The notes: generated by a model from the letters alone, not told the origin. A stretch of DNA of 64,000 bases from Saprospiraceae bacterium (GCA_016787575.1 JAEUUO010000028.1:62001-126000), one strand, 5' to 3'. Counted from the stretch's first letter, positions 53,661 through 63,150 are shown. Made by a program: numbers and translations.

Positions 53661-54827
53661 ATGTCAAAACGTTACCAATCTCTAGGAGTTTCTGCTGGCA
53701 AAGAAGATGTCCATCATGCAATCCGAAATTTGGATAAAGGGCTTTTTGAAAAAGCATTTTGTAAAGTTTTACCTGATTTTACCGGATTTGATTCTTCCTA
53801 TGTAAATTTTATTCATGCTGATACTGCGGGCACTAAAACAAGTTTGGCCTATTTGGATTGGAAAGAAACCAACGATTTTAGTATTTGGGAGCGAATAGCC
53901 CAAGATGCTCTTGTTATGAATTTGGATGACCTGGCTTGTGTGGGTTGTTTTGATAACATCATCATCTCTTCAACTATTGGGAGAAACAAACACTTAATCC
54001 CGGGTAAGGTCATTGAGCACCTTATTCAAGGCACCGAAAATTTCGTTTCTAAAATGAATGAATTCGGAATCCAAATTCATTCCGGTGGAGGAGAAACTGC
54101 TGATGTTGGAGATATTGTCAGAACAATTGATGTAGGTATAACCGCATTTGGCAGGTTGCAAAAGCAAAATTTGGTGATCAATAAAATTGAAGCTGGCGAT
54201 TTGATTGTAGGTCTTGCATCATTTGGGCAATCCATATATGAATCCGCCTACAACAGCGGGATAGGGTCAAATGGATTAACGGCAGCAAGGCATGATGTGC
54301 TTGATAAAGCGTATGCAAACACTGAAGAGTCTTATGCACCTCAAACTTTAAAAGAATATATCTATACTGGCAGCTTTCATTTGTCAGATCAGTTTGTAAC
54401 CAATGGCCAATCTTATCGGGTAGGTGATTTGTTGCTTTCTCCTACCAGAACCTATTTGCCTCTTTTAAAGTCTTTTGTCATGAATAATTTGAATACAATT
54501 CATGGCATCATTCATTGTACAGGAGGTGCTCAAACTAAAGTCAAAAAGTTTATAGAACCTTTGCGCATAGTAAAAAACAATTTGTTTCAAATTCCTCCTG
54601 TTTTTGAATTGATTCGAACCCAATCACTTTGCAGTCCCCAAGAATTGTATGAAGTGTATAATATGGGACATCGAATGGAGGTATACACGAATACTGAAAG
54701 TGCTGACGTACTCATGAAATTAGCAGCTGATTATAACATAGAAGCAAAAATTATTGGCCATGTTGAGAAAGCAAAACAACCAGAAGTGCTAATTCAATCT
54801 GAATTGGGTGAATTTTTATATATCTAA
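53661..54827 (+). CDS. purM: Phosphoribosylformylglycinamidine cyclo-ligase (AIR synthase)
   Basis: Closes the imidazole ring of AIR in purine synthesis. 388 residues, in the Bacteroidota form of PurM. Family parts: the N-terminal SLGVSAGKEDVHHAIRNLDK, ADTAGTKTSLAYLDWKETN, ALVMNLDDLACVG, IHSGGGETADVGDIVRTIDV and GLASFGQSIYESAYNSGIGS. The frame is open 20 codons further (to 53601), but the promoter overlaps that part, so the ATG at 53661 is the start. A small membrane-protein gene follows 5 bases later. purB lies just beyond on the other strand. Confidence 0.93.
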   Translation: MSKRYQSLGVSAGKEDVHHAIRNLDKGLFEKAFCKVLPDFTGFDSSYVNFIHADTAGTKTSLAYLDWKETNDFSIWERIAQDALVMNLDDLACVGCFDNIIISSTIGRNKHLIPGKVIEHLIQGTENFVSKMNEFGIQIHSGGGETADVGDIVRTIDVGITAFGRLQKQNLVINKIEAGDLIVGLASFGQSIYESAYNSGIGSNGLTAARHDVLDKAYANTEESYAPQTLKEYIYTGSFHLSDQFVTNGQSYRVGDLLLSPTRTYLPLLKSFVMNNLNTIHGIIHCTGGAQTKVKKFIEPLRIVKNNLFQIPPVFELIRTQSLCSPQELYEVYNMGHRMEVYTNTESADVLMKLAADYNIEAKIIGHVEKAKQPEVLIQSELGEFLYI

Positions 54828-54832
54828 TAATT

Positions 54833-55123
54833 ATGGCTATAGAACCAGGGGAAGCACTGATTTGGAAATACGCAAACAAGCAATGTACAATAGATGAAAT
54901 TGAATATATTGAATCTTGGTTGGCAGCCGATCCTGAAAATTTAAGAAAATTTCAACGCATCCAATTATATAGTAGCATGAATCCAAACGAAAACCATAAT
55001 CCAACACCTGAAAATCTACCGGAAGAAGAAAAGTCGAGTTATCAAAATTATTTGAGTGCTTTGATAATTTTACTAATTGTATTTGCGCTTCTGGGTGTTT
55101 ATGCAATTATAAATTCAAAATAG
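54833..55123 (+). CDS. Small one-helix membrane protein (anti-sigma-like N-terminus), unknown
   Basis: 96 residues. The cytoplasmic part (IWKYANKQCTIDEIEYIESW, LAADPENLRKFQRIQLYSSM) resembles the short helical N-terminus of FecR/anti-sigma proteins. A proline-rich linker and a C-terminal membrane helix (LSALIILLIVFALLGVYAI) follow; no periplasmic sensor domain is present and no ECF sigma factor gene is near. The similarity is a weak pattern, not an assignment. It starts 5 bases after the purM stop and its 3' end overlaps the convergent purB by 9 bases. Confidence 0.65.
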   Translation: MAIEPGEALIWKYANKQCTIDEIEYIESWLAADPENLRKFQRIQLYSSMNPNENHNPTPENLPEEEKSSYQNYLSALIILLIVFALLGVYAIINSK

Positions 55124-56458
55124 CTTACCGGCATTACCAATATAACGATCAGGTCTTAAAGCTTTTAATTCGGTTTTAACCGAATCGGCAATTTCTAATT
55201 GATCAATAAATTGATGCAATACTTCCTTTGATATATGATGTTTGCCCCTGGTCAAATTTTTAAGGGCTTCATATGGATTTTTATAGGATTCTCGTCTTAA
55301 GATAGTTTGAATGGCTTCAGCAAGAATTACCCAGTTTTGATCCAATTCTTCTGCAATTTGTTGTTGATTTAAAACAAGTTTGTTGATGCCTTTTTGGAGA
55401 GAATCAAGTGCTATGTAAGTATGCGCTATAGGTACACCCAAATTTCGCAAAACCGTACTGTCGGTAAGGTCGCGTTGCAATCGAGAAACGGGAAGTTTTT
55501 CTGCAAGATGGGATGCCAATGAAGTTGAAATTCCCAGGTTGCCTTCAGCATTTTCAAAATCAATAGGGTTTACTTTATGGGGCATTGCTGAAGATCCAAT
55601 TTCACCTTCTTTGGTTTTCTGGCCAAAGAAATCCATAGAAATATAGAACCAAATATCTCTTGAAAAATCTAGCAATATTGAATTGATTCGTATTAAAATT
55701 TGAAGCCATTCGGCAAGTTCATCATAATGTGCAATTTGTGTTGTATGCTGCTGGCGTTTTAAATTTAATATTTCAAGCAAAAAACGATCAGCCCACTGAG
55801 CCCAATCAATTGCAGGATATGCTGCAATGTGAGCATTAAAATTTCCAGTAGCTCCTCCAAATTTTCCGGAATATTCAATATTTGAAAGTGTTTGAATTTG
55901 TTTTTCAAGTCGTTCTGAAAAAACTTTAAATTCTTTGCCGACAGTGGTAGGACTCGCAACTTGACCATGTGTTCTGGCCAGCATAGGAATTAATTGCCAC
56001 AAGGCAGCTTTTTCATCCAATGCATGCTTGATGTTATTTAATTTATTTAATAAAAAAACATTTGTAAAGTCTCGCAAAGACATTGGGATGGCAGTATTGT
56101 TTATATCCTGAGATGTCAATCCAAAATGTATCAATTCTATTTGGGCTTTAAGGCCCAATGATTCGCAGGTATTTTTAATAAAATATTCAACTGCTTTAAC
56201 GTCGTGATTTGTTATCTTTTCAATTTCCTTAATCTCATTGGCTTGCTCTACTTTAAAATTTTGGTATAGCATTCGTAAATCTGCAATCTGATCTGCTTTA
56301 AGCTGATATTTGGAGTCAAGGCTTGAAGTTAATTTTATGAAGTATTCAATTTCAACCAATACGCGATATCGTATCAAAGCATATTCAGAAAAGTACCCGA
56401 CGAGATCTTGAATTTTGCTTTCATATCTGCCGTCTAATGGAGAAATTGCTTGTAACAT
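55115..56458 (-). CDS. purB: Adenylosuccinate lyase
   Basis: Splits SAICAR and adenylosuccinate in purine synthesis. 447 residues of the E. coli type. It starts LQAISPLDGRYESKI, carries TNHDVKAVEYFIK, ARTHGQVASPTTVGKE, and the signature GSSAMPHKVNPIDFENAEGN with the catalytic serine loop, then RDLTDSTVLRNLGV. With purM on the opposite strand next door, two purine genes flank the small membrane protein. TIGR02206 gene upstream is 11 bases away. Confidence 0.96.
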   Translation of the reverse strand: MLQAISPLDGRYESKIQDLVGYFSEYALIRYRVLVEIEYFIKLTSSLDSKYQLKADQIADLRMLYQNFKVEQANEIKEIEKITNHDVKAVEYFIKNTCESLGLKAQIELIHFGLTSQDINNTAIPMSLRDFTNVFLLNKLNNIKHALDEKAALWQLIPMLARTHGQVASPTTVGKEFKVFSERLEKQIQTLSNIEYSGKFGGATGNFNAHIAAYPAIDWAQWADRFLLEILNLKRQQHTTQIAHYDELAEWLQILIRINSILLDFSRDIWFYISMDFFGQKTKEGEIGSSAMPHKVNPIDFENAEGNLGISTSLASHLAEKLPVSRLQRDLTDSTVLRNLGVPIAHTYIALDSLQKGINKLVLNQQQIAEELDQNWVILAEAIQTILRRESYKNPYEALKNLTRGKHHISKEVLHQFIDQLEIADSVKTELKALRPDRYIGNAGKLF

Positions 56459-56469
56459 TAAATTATAAA

Positions 56470-57168
56470 TTAAATTGTTTTAGGCACAAAGTATTTTCTG
56501 CTTAACCAATAAATAAAAACAATGTGTAAAAACCCAAAAATTTCAAATCCTATCAAATGCATTGGATATGGATGTAATATTAAAGGATTATTGGCTTTAG
56601 GCGCTTCCATGAGATATATATAATTGGAATTAAACAACAAATTGAGAAAATATACCGATAACAATACCAAATTTCCAAAATAAAATACACGAAGCCAGGA
56701 TCGGTCCCTTGGTTTCATATTTAAGATAATCAGTGCGTATAAGGGTACAAAAATAATTGCACTGTGACTAAAGTAATAATCTAAAAAGAAATAATCAGAA
56801 TAACCGTGAGTTAGTTCAGGAGTGATCAAGCTTTGCAAAGCGCCAGCCAAGCCCAACATCAGCACAAATTCAAACAAGAAGTAATTTGGTTTTAGTAATA
56901 CGATTATCAGAAAAATATAAGAAATATTGCACAAGTGCAAGGGCAAGGAATCTTGCAATGTAAATTGGCCTATTTGAAAAATGTATGCAAACAGATAAAC
57001 TTCCCGTATGATAAAAATACCTGCAAGAAAATACCTGTATTTTTCTTCAAATCCATTTTGCTTGGCATACATTCCAGCCCATAATAAAATACCGTAGACA
57101 ACTATACTAAAAAGCAATCCCCAAAACCATTGGGTGGATAAAACCGGGACTATGTAATGTTCATGCAT
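56470..57168 (-). CDS. TIGR02206 (YwaF-like) membrane protein
   Basis: 232 residues, about seven hydrophobic helices, e.g. WFWGLLFSIVVYGILLWAGM and LCNISYIFLIIVLLKPNYFL. The conserved family words are LPLHLCNISYIF (LPLHLC) and HPYPMHLIGFEIFGFLHIVF. The family occurs widely in Firmicutes and Bacteroidota and is annotated only as integral membrane protein. The pairing with miaE (11 bases apart) and purB suggests one transcript rather than a shared function. Confidence 0.84.
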   Translation of the reverse strand: MHEHYIVPVLSTQWFWGLLFSIVVYGILLWAGMYAKQNGFEEKYRYFLAGIFIIREVYLFAYIFQIGQFTLQDSLPLHLCNISYIFLIIVLLKPNYFLFEFVLMLGLAGALQSLITPELTHGYSDYFFLDYYFSHSAIIFVPLYALIILNMKPRDRSWLRVFYFGNLVLLSVYFLNLLFNSNYIYLMEAPKANNPLILHPYPMHLIGFEIFGFLHIVFIYWLSRKYFVPKTI

Positions 57169-57179
57169 TTTTAATATAT

Positions 57180-57764
57180 TTAATGGAGTGCTGAGCGAAT
57201 TTCTAATTTTTTAACCACTTCTGACTCAATATCAGTCCATCTGTCAAGCCAAGTATAGACATTGTTTTCTGGAAAATAATTTAAAGCCATTTTCACATAA
57301 ATATGCCCATGCTTTGCCTCAGAGGTCCATAACATTTTATAAAACTTTTTTAGTTCTTCATCATCCAGATTTTCAGCAATCAATCGAAATCGCTCGGCTC
57401 CCCGGGTTTCTGCGACTGAAGCAATTAATAAGCGATCTAAAAAGCGTTCTTCAAGTCCCGTACGACTACTTTTTAATAGTTCTGAAATATATGGGTCCTT
57501 AGCCATGCCACTGGGTAATTGGATATTTCGTTTTTCCATGAGCTCATAAACCAATTTAAAATGCTCCAACTCTTCGAGTGCGGTTTCAATTAGCTCAGGG
57601 ATGATCTCCGTTCGATTTGGATATTTTGCTACAAAACTGAGAGCCATGGCTGAAGCTTTTCGCTCACAATCAGCATGATCGATTAAAAAAGCTTCAAAAT
57701 TACCAAGTACAGCATCAAGCCAAGCCGCTGGACTTGGATATCGGATGTCAAGATTTAGTTTCAA
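57180..57764 (-). CDS. miaE: tRNA-(ms2io6A37) hydroxylase MiaE
   Basis: Diiron ferritin-like enzyme that hydroxylates the isopentenyl group of ms2i6A at tRNA position 37. 194 residues, the family length. Iron ligands: EDCERKAS-like CERKASAMALSFVAKYP, EELEHF, ETRGAERF and SEAKHGHIYVKMAL, i.e. two ExxH-type motifs. The start is TTG (57762-57764); no ATG is available before the conserved region. It lies 2 bases after the stop of a 41-codon ORF. Completes a theme of tRNA modification genes in the window (queA, miaE). Confidence 0.92.
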   Translation of the reverse strand: MKLNLDIRYPSPAAWLDAVLGNFEAFLIDHADCERKASAMALSFVAKYPNRTEIIPELIETALEELEHFKLVYELMEKRNIQLPSGMAKDPYISELLKSSRTGLEERFLDRLLIASVAETRGAERFRLIAENLDDEELKKFYKMLWTSEAKHGHIYVKMALNYFPENNVYTWLDRWTDIESEVVKKLEIRSALH

Positions 57765-57766
57765 AA

Positions 57767-57892
57767 TTAACTGGCACTAAACATCCAATACATCAATAAC
57801 ATAAGAACAATTGCGACGGCAATAAGCACATAAAAAAATTTGCGTTCACCGTGTGAGTTGCCTGATTTAGATGTGCGCTGGTTTTTTGACAT
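57767..57892 (-). CDS. 41-residue one-helix membrane peptide upstream of miaE
   Basis: Short ORF, ATG at 57890-57892, TAA at 57767-57769, two bases before the TTG start of miaE. It encodes a polar basic start (MSKNQRTSKSGNSHGERK), one hydrophobic helix (FFYVLIAVAIVLMLLMYWMF) and the end SAS. The stop-start spacing suggests translational coupling to miaE. Function unknown; it may be a leader peptide or a true small membrane protein. Confidence 0.55.
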   Translation of the reverse strand: MSKNQRTSKSGNSHGERKFFYVLIAVAIVLMLLMYWMFSAS

Positions 57893-57969
57893 AAGTATTG
57901 TGTTGAATCGCTCAAATTTATATATTCTATTTTAAAAAGTGCAACTATTAAGGCATGATCTTACTTATT

Positions 57970-59256
57970 TCAAGAATGAAGTCTTAAAAAATCAAGAATC
58001 CGTTCATCGGTACGCACGTCCTGCCACCTTAGTTTTTGTTTTAATTGAATGCCTTGCAGGCTTTTACACCGACTGAATGCAACGTAGGTTTGACCAAATT
58101 CAAAAGCCCCGGTTCCCATTTCTATAACCACATGCTCAAAAGTTTTTCCCTGACTTTTGTGGATTGTAATAGCCCAGGCAAGTTTTAATGGAAGCTGTAC
58201 AAAATGCCCCACCACCTCAGGTATTAATTCACGATTTTTACCTGAACTTAAATTGTATTTGATTACTTCCCAGTTAAATGGTTCAACTTCAATGTATTTA
58301 TTATTTGATTCTAATTCAATTTCAATCGAATTTTCCTTCAGGTTTCGAACAACGCCAAGGCTTCCATTTACAAATCGTTTGTTGGGATCATTCCGGGTAA
58401 AAACAACCTGCGCACCAATTTTTAATATCAATTGTTCTTCGCCAGGGTATTGATTCACTTGAACCTGTCCAGTTATTTTGGCTTTGTATATTTTTGCAGG
58501 ATCTTTTAATGCCTGCAATCGTTCCATGTTTATACGGTTTGCTGAAACATTGGTGGTACACAAATGAATTTGTAAAAAAGTATTTTCGTCCTTTGGATTA
58601 AAACAGCGCTCGTTGATGTCTTCAAGATCGTCTTCATCCAATTCATTTAAGCGAATTTTTTCTAATAATTTAATAAAATAAGGATCGGATTGTCTGTAAA
58701 TGCGACTCAATTCTATCAATTCAAAAGATTGGATTTGCTTAAATACGTTTGCTGAAAAAAAATACGGACTTTCATAGACATTCCGAAAATAGTCAAGCTC
58801 AAAGCTCCCATTGACAACCGGAGGTAATTGAAATAAATCACCACACCACAACATAGCCTTGCCGCCAAAGGGTTTATTGCTACCGCTTGACAATCGAAGC
58901 AATTGATCGATGTGATCCAGCATTTCAGCGCGAACCATTGAAATTTCATCTATAAAAATTAAATCAATTTGCGCTATCATTTTTTTTGGAAGCGGTTTGT
59001 AATCAGAAGGCCGAATCCATCCCGGAGGAAACTTAAAAAAACTATGGATGGTCTGCCCTTTAATTTGAACAGCTGCAACTCCAGTTGGTGCTAAGTATAT
59101 GACTTTTTTATTATTTAACTTTTTAAATAACTGGATCAAACTGGATTTTCCGGTACCGGCTCTTCCTGTCAGAAATAAGCAGCCTTCTAAATTATCCAGT
59201 TGATCTAAAACATAATGATGTTCCTGGTTAAGCTGATAAATGGCGGCATCATTCAT
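57970..59256 (-). CDS. PIF1/RecD-type superfamily 1 helicase
   Basis: 428-residue helicase core. Walker A in LFLTGRAGTGKSSLIQLFKK (about residues 28-47), motif Ia YLAPTGVAAVQIKGQTIHSF, Walker B LIFIDEISMVRAEMLD, motif III WCGDLFQLPPVV, and motif VI LAWAITIHKSQGKTFEHVVI with AFSRCKSLQG. These are the Pif1 family motifs. Pif1 proteins unwind G-quadruplex or RNA-DNA hybrids and displace proteins from DNA. It starts at the ATG 59254-59256 and lies 12 bases downstream of the nuclease gene. Confidence 0.92.
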   Translation of the reverse strand: MNDAAIYQLNQEHHYVLDQLDNLEGCLFLTGRAGTGKSSLIQLFKKLNNKKVIYLAPTGVAAVQIKGQTIHSFFKFPPGWIRPSDYKPLPKKMIAQIDLIFIDEISMVRAEMLDHIDQLLRLSSGSNKPFGGKAMLWCGDLFQLPPVVNGSFELDYFRNVYESPYFFSANVFKQIQSFELIELSRIYRQSDPYFIKLLEKIRLNELDEDDLEDINERCFNPKDENTFLQIHLCTTNVSANRINMERLQALKDPAKIYKAKITGQVQVNQYPGEEQLILKIGAQVVFTRNDPNKRFVNGSLGVVRNLKENSIEIELESNNKYIEVEPFNWEVIKYNLSSGKNRELIPEVVGHFVQLPLKLAWAITIHKSQGKTFEHVVIEMGTGAFEFGQTYVAFSRCKSLQGIQLKQKLRWQDVRTDERILDFLRLHS

Positions 59257-59268
59257 TCATGTGTAACA

Positions 59269-60300
59269 TTATTTTTCAAAATAGCTAATTATTGGAAAAT
59301 GGTCACTATATCCACCAATGTATTGATTTCCGGAAAAAGTACGTTTAGGATAATTTCGAAAATGTCCTTTTTTTTCGAGCATAAATGATCTTCTGAATAT
59401 TTGGTGGTCTATAAAATGGTAATTTAATTCAGACTTTTGAATCAATGTATTTGATACAATCATTTGATCAAATAAATTCCAACTGTCATCATATGCTGTT
59501 GATCCATCACCATTTTTATAATTAGCATAAAACGGATTAAAATAAGAGGTGTTTTTCAATTGGCTTAGCGATGTTGCAGTCTCTAAACCTTTTAACAGAC
59601 TTGCATCATCGGGATTGTCGTTTAGATCCCCCATAATTACAATCCCTGCTGTTGGATCAAGTTGTAAAATGGAATCGGCCATTTTCTTGTTTTGTTGTGC
59701 AGCAATAATTCTGTATGGAGTTGTTAAAACTTCCCCACCTCTTCTGGAAGGCCAATGATTTACAAATACATAAAGCATTCGGTTACCTATTTTGCCTTTA
59801 ACCATTAAAATATCACGCGTCAATCTAGGACTTCCATCTTTCTCGAAAATTGGAATTTTAATTGATTTTGACTGCAATACGGTGAAGTAATCAGAACGGT
59901 ATAGCAAACCTACATCTACACCTCTAGGATCATTGGAATTGTAATGAACTACTTTGTAATAACTTTTATTAATTTGCTCGTTTCGCACTAAATCTTCCAG
60001 AACAGACCTGTTTTCAATTTCACAAACCCCAATTAAAACCAATGGAACGTTTTCACGGGCAGTTTCCATGGCATGAATGACCCGGGCTAATTTTCCCAGC
60101 TTGTCTTGATATTTTTCGGTAGTCCAGTTCTTTGCACCAGATGGTGTAAACTCTTCATCTAGAGTAAGGCTGTCATCATAAACATCAAACAGATTTTCCA
60201 AATTGTAAAATCCGATACCTATCTGATTCTCAGATTGTCCATAAAGAGCGCAACAAACCATTGCAAAGAAGAACTTACAGCAAAATTTTCGAAATATCAT
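59269..60300 (-). CDS. Secreted endonuclease/exonuclease/phosphatase family enzyme
   Basis: 343 residues from the ATG 60298-60300, which gives a signal peptide (KFFFAMVCCALYGQ). EEP-fold motifs: GIGFYNLENLFDVYDD, LVLIGVCEIENRSVL with the metal glutamate, LYVFVNHWPSRRGG, IVIMGDLNDNPDD and GGYSDHFPIISYF with the catalytic histidine. The pattern YNLENLFD...W...K is that of Bacteroidota exported DNase/phosphodiesterases. It is divergent from the TonB receptor gene (64 bases apart), so a shared role in using extracellular nucleic acids is plausible. Confidence 0.88.
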   Translation of the reverse strand: MIFRKFCCKFFFAMVCCALYGQSENQIGIGFYNLENLFDVYDDSLTLDEEFTPSGAKNWTTEKYQDKLGKLARVIHAMETARENVPLVLIGVCEIENRSVLEDLVRNEQINKSYYKVVHYNSNDPRGVDVGLLYRSDYFTVLQSKSIKIPIFEKDGSPRLTRDILMVKGKIGNRMLYVFVNHWPSRRGGEVLTTPYRIIAAQQNKKMADSILQLDPTAGIVIMGDLNDNPDDASLLKGLETATSLSQLKNTSYFNPFYANYKNGDGSTAYDDSWNLFDQMIVSNTLIQKSELNYHFIDHQIFRRSFMLEKKGHFRNYPKRTFSGNQYIGGYSDHFPIISYFEK

Positions 60301-60302
60301 GC

Positions 60303-60310
60303 TAATTTTG
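60303..60310 (+). promoter_or_regulatory. Possible -7 element for the TonB receptor operon
   Basis: TAATTTTG on the plus strand in the divergent gap, 54 bases before the receptor ATG. For the nuclease, the minus strand shows only a near-match (TTACTTTG at 60347-60340). Confidence 0.35.
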
Positions 60311-60364
60311 TTTTTTAAGCCCAAGGCAATAAATTTTCACACAAAGTAACATAAAACGGAAATA

Positions 60365-63121
60365 ATGCATTCCAACCTGGTGTTAAACAAGTCCTATTTT
60401 ATCGTTTTTATTAGTATTCTTTTTGCAGAAACAAGTTTTTGCCAAGAATTAAAGGGAAGGTTAATCAATAATCAAACGCAGGAAGGCGTAGCCAACGCTG
60501 TTGTAAAAGATAAAAATGCGATTCGAGAATTTATTTCTGACACAAACGGTTATTTTTCAATCCCATTAGACCATCCGGATCAAATGTTGGATTTGGAAAT
60601 TTTTAAAGAAAATTTTGCCTTATTTTCAATTAAAATCCTTCCTGCGGATTGGAATTTGACCTTGCAAGAGTTTTATTTGGTTTCAGGGGTAGGAAGATTG
60701 GCAAATGACCAAGAAACAACCACCAATTCAAGCGACCAGGAAACAGATGAATCAGATGTATATAGTTTACTGTCTTCATCAGATGATCCGGTGTTAGAAG
60801 CTTCAAGTTTTGACTGGAGTGCTTTGCGATTTAGGCTTCGATCTGTTCAATCTACTTACGATCAATTTGGGATAAATGGCTTTCTACTTAGTAATTTAAC
60901 TTCAGCCTATTCGCAATACAACTTATTGTCAGGGCAAAATTTATTGACTCGATACGGTGAAGCTTACAGATCCTACAAAGACAATCCATATGATTTTGGA
61001 AGCTCGGGTTTAAGTCAATGGATAGATGCATATCCAGCCAATTTTCGAGAAGGTCTGGTAATTCGCTATTCAGAATCAAATCGGGCTTATAGACACAAAA
61101 TGGATATTCATTATGTTTCCAAGGCTCTTAAATACAATTGGTTTATACTTGCTGGTTTAAACAGACGATGGGCACAAGAGGCTTTTATTCCAGGGAGCTA
61201 TTACGATGCCTGGGGTGCTTATTTCGGGGTTTCTAAAAGCCTGGGAAAGCAGCATTCCTTTAACTTTTTAGTAGTACATGCTCCAGTAGAACGTGGAAAA
61301 GCAAGCCCTGCCACGAAAGAAGTCTATGCATTGGCAAAAGATAATTATTACAATTCTTATTGGGGATTGCAGGAAGGGGAGGTTCGGAATTCAAGAATTG
61401 CGAGTTCAAAAATTCCGATGGCTATGTTAAATTATCAATGGAATCTTCAAGAAAATATTCAATTTGAAACTGGCTTATTGGGTATGAAAGGAAAACGATC
61501 AGACAGTCAGTTGGATTGGTATAATGCTCCTGATCCTAGACCTGATTATTACCAAAAACTTCCATCTTATATTGAAGATAGTGCCGTCGGACAGCGCGTT
61601 CGTGAGGCATGGGATCAGGATGTTAATGTAAGGCAAATTAATTGGACCCATTTATATCAATCCAATTATGCAAATGAGACAATCATCGAAAATGCAAATG
61701 GTTTGCCGGGAAATACCATTTCTGGAAAACGAGCAGCTTATTGGCTAAATGAAAGGCATTCAGATCCTCAGGAATTGCAATTTTTTGGCAAATTGAATTG
61801 GAATTTAAAACGACATTTATTTAATATAAAATACAGATTAAGAGCAGGAAGCCTTGATAATTATCTTAAATTAACAGATCTTTTGGGAGCTGATTTTTTG
61901 GTGGATTCAGAAGATTTTATTGACAATCCCATTTTTCAAAATCCTGATGCCCGCTATCCAAATCACATCATACATGAAGGGGATACCTATGGTTATCATT
62001 ATAAGTCTCACCATTTAAATCAAACGATGATGGCAGATTACAATTATTACGGCAGAAAATGGGATTTTAATGCCGGTCTTGCAACTGAGTTAAATGCATT
62101 CTCACGGGAAGGTTTTTTTCAAAATGCAATCAATGCCAATTCACTGGGTACATCTGATAAAATTAATCAGAATGGATATTCCGCAAAATCAATGCTTACC
62201 TGGAAGATAAATGGGAGGAATTATTTTCGAGCCAATATTGCATATCAAAAATTACCAAATCGTTTTGATCAGACTTTTATTAATCCGGAATGGAATGCAA
62301 ATATTTTATCTGAAAAAAGTAAAACAAAGGTTCAGTCAGGAGATGTAAGTTATTTTTATAAAACTCCTAAAGTTAAAATTGAATTTACAGCATATGTACT
62401 GAATTTCAAAGATCAAATTATAAACAAGAATTTCTTTTTAGATGAACAGTTAGAAGCATCTGGAAATGTCGATTTGGCAGATGGAGGATTGATAAATGCA
62501 TTTTACACGAAACTCGACCAAAGGCACACAGGAATTGAATCATCTGTAGAATATAAAATTGGGAAAGGATTTGTGATTTCAGGAATATATACTTTTGGGG
62601 ATGCAATTTATACATCAAGACCAGAGCTCTTGGTATTTGACAAATTCAGTGCAAGCAAAGGAAAGCATCTCATTTATTTGAAGAACTTTTATATTCCAGC
62701 AAGTGCAATGCAAGCTGGATCTATTGTTCTTAAGTACAATTTTAAGCGAAATGGTTTTGCTACTTTGAGTTTCAATTATTTAAGTGATCAATACCTTGAG
62801 CCAAATCCTTTGCGTCGAATTCCACAAGCAGTGGCCGATTTAGATCCGACCGGTGATCAATTTAATAAAATTATCAATCAGGAAAAATTGCCGTCAGCTT
62901 TCTATGTAAACTTGTTTTTATACAAAGGATTTAAATTATTTAATGAGGATTTTGGACTTACGTGTAGTATTAATAATGTTTTAAATAGAGAAGGTTTGAT
63001 ATCAGGAGGTTTTGAACAATATCGCTTTGATTATGTCGATAAAAATCCTGATAAGTTTCCTTCAAAATATTATTATTTGCAAGGGATTAATTATTTCTGT
63101 GGAATCAGCTGGAGATTGTAA
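60365..63121 (+). CDS. TonB-dependent receptor with carboxypeptidase-like regulatory domain
   Basis: 918 residues. After a signal peptide (FIVFISILFAETSFCQ) an N-terminal carboxypeptidase-like (CarbopepD_reg) domain follows (ELKGRLINNQTQEGVANAVV, DTNGYFSIPLD), then a serine/acid linker (about 115-145) and a plug/barrel with many aromatic beta strands, ending YYYLQGINYFCGISWRL. It lacks a visible TonB box. Its barrel words (LLTRYGEAYRSYKDNPYDFG) resemble the receptors that precede DUF5689 lipoproteins. It probably imports the products of the adjacent nuclease, which is inference. Confidence 0.87.
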   Translation: MHSNLVLNKSYFIVFISILFAETSFCQELKGRLINNQTQEGVANAVVKDKNAIREFISDTNGYFSIPLDHPDQMLDLEIFKENFALFSIKILPADWNLTLQEFYLVSGVGRLANDQETTTNSSDQETDESDVYSLLSSSDDPVLEASSFDWSALRFRLRSVQSTYDQFGINGFLLSNLTSAYSQYNLLSGQNLLTRYGEAYRSYKDNPYDFGSSGLSQWIDAYPANFREGLVIRYSESNRAYRHKMDIHYVSKALKYNWFILAGLNRRWAQEAFIPGSYYDAWGAYFGVSKSLGKQHSFNFLVVHAPVERGKASPATKEVYALAKDNYYNSYWGLQEGEVRNSRIASSKIPMAMLNYQWNLQENIQFETGLLGMKGKRSDSQLDWYNAPDPRPDYYQKLPSYIEDSAVGQRVREAWDQDVNVRQINWTHLYQSNYANETIIENANGLPGNTISGKRAAYWLNERHSDPQELQFFGKLNWNLKRHLFNIKYRLRAGSLDNYLKLTDLLGADFLVDSEDFIDNPIFQNPDARYPNHIIHEGDTYGYHYKSHHLNQTMMADYNYYGRKWDFNAGLATELNAFSREGFFQNAINANSLGTSDKINQNGYSAKSMLTWKINGRNYFRANIAYQKLPNRFDQTFINPEWNANILSEKSKTKVQSGDVSYFYKTPKVKIEFTAYVLNFKDQIINKNFFLDEQLEASGNVDLADGGLINAFYTKLDQRHTGIESSVEYKIGKGFVISGIYTFGDAIYTSRPELLVFDKFSASKGKHLIYLKNFYIPASAMQAGSIVLKYNFKRNGFATLSFNYLSDQYLEPNPLRRIPQAVADLDPTGDQFNKIINQEKLPSAFYVNLFLYKGFKLFNEDFGLTCSINNVLNREGLISGGFEQYRFDYVDKNPDKFPSKYYYLQGINYFCGISWRL

Positions 63122-63150
63122 AGTAAATTAATATAAATAAAATAGTAATT

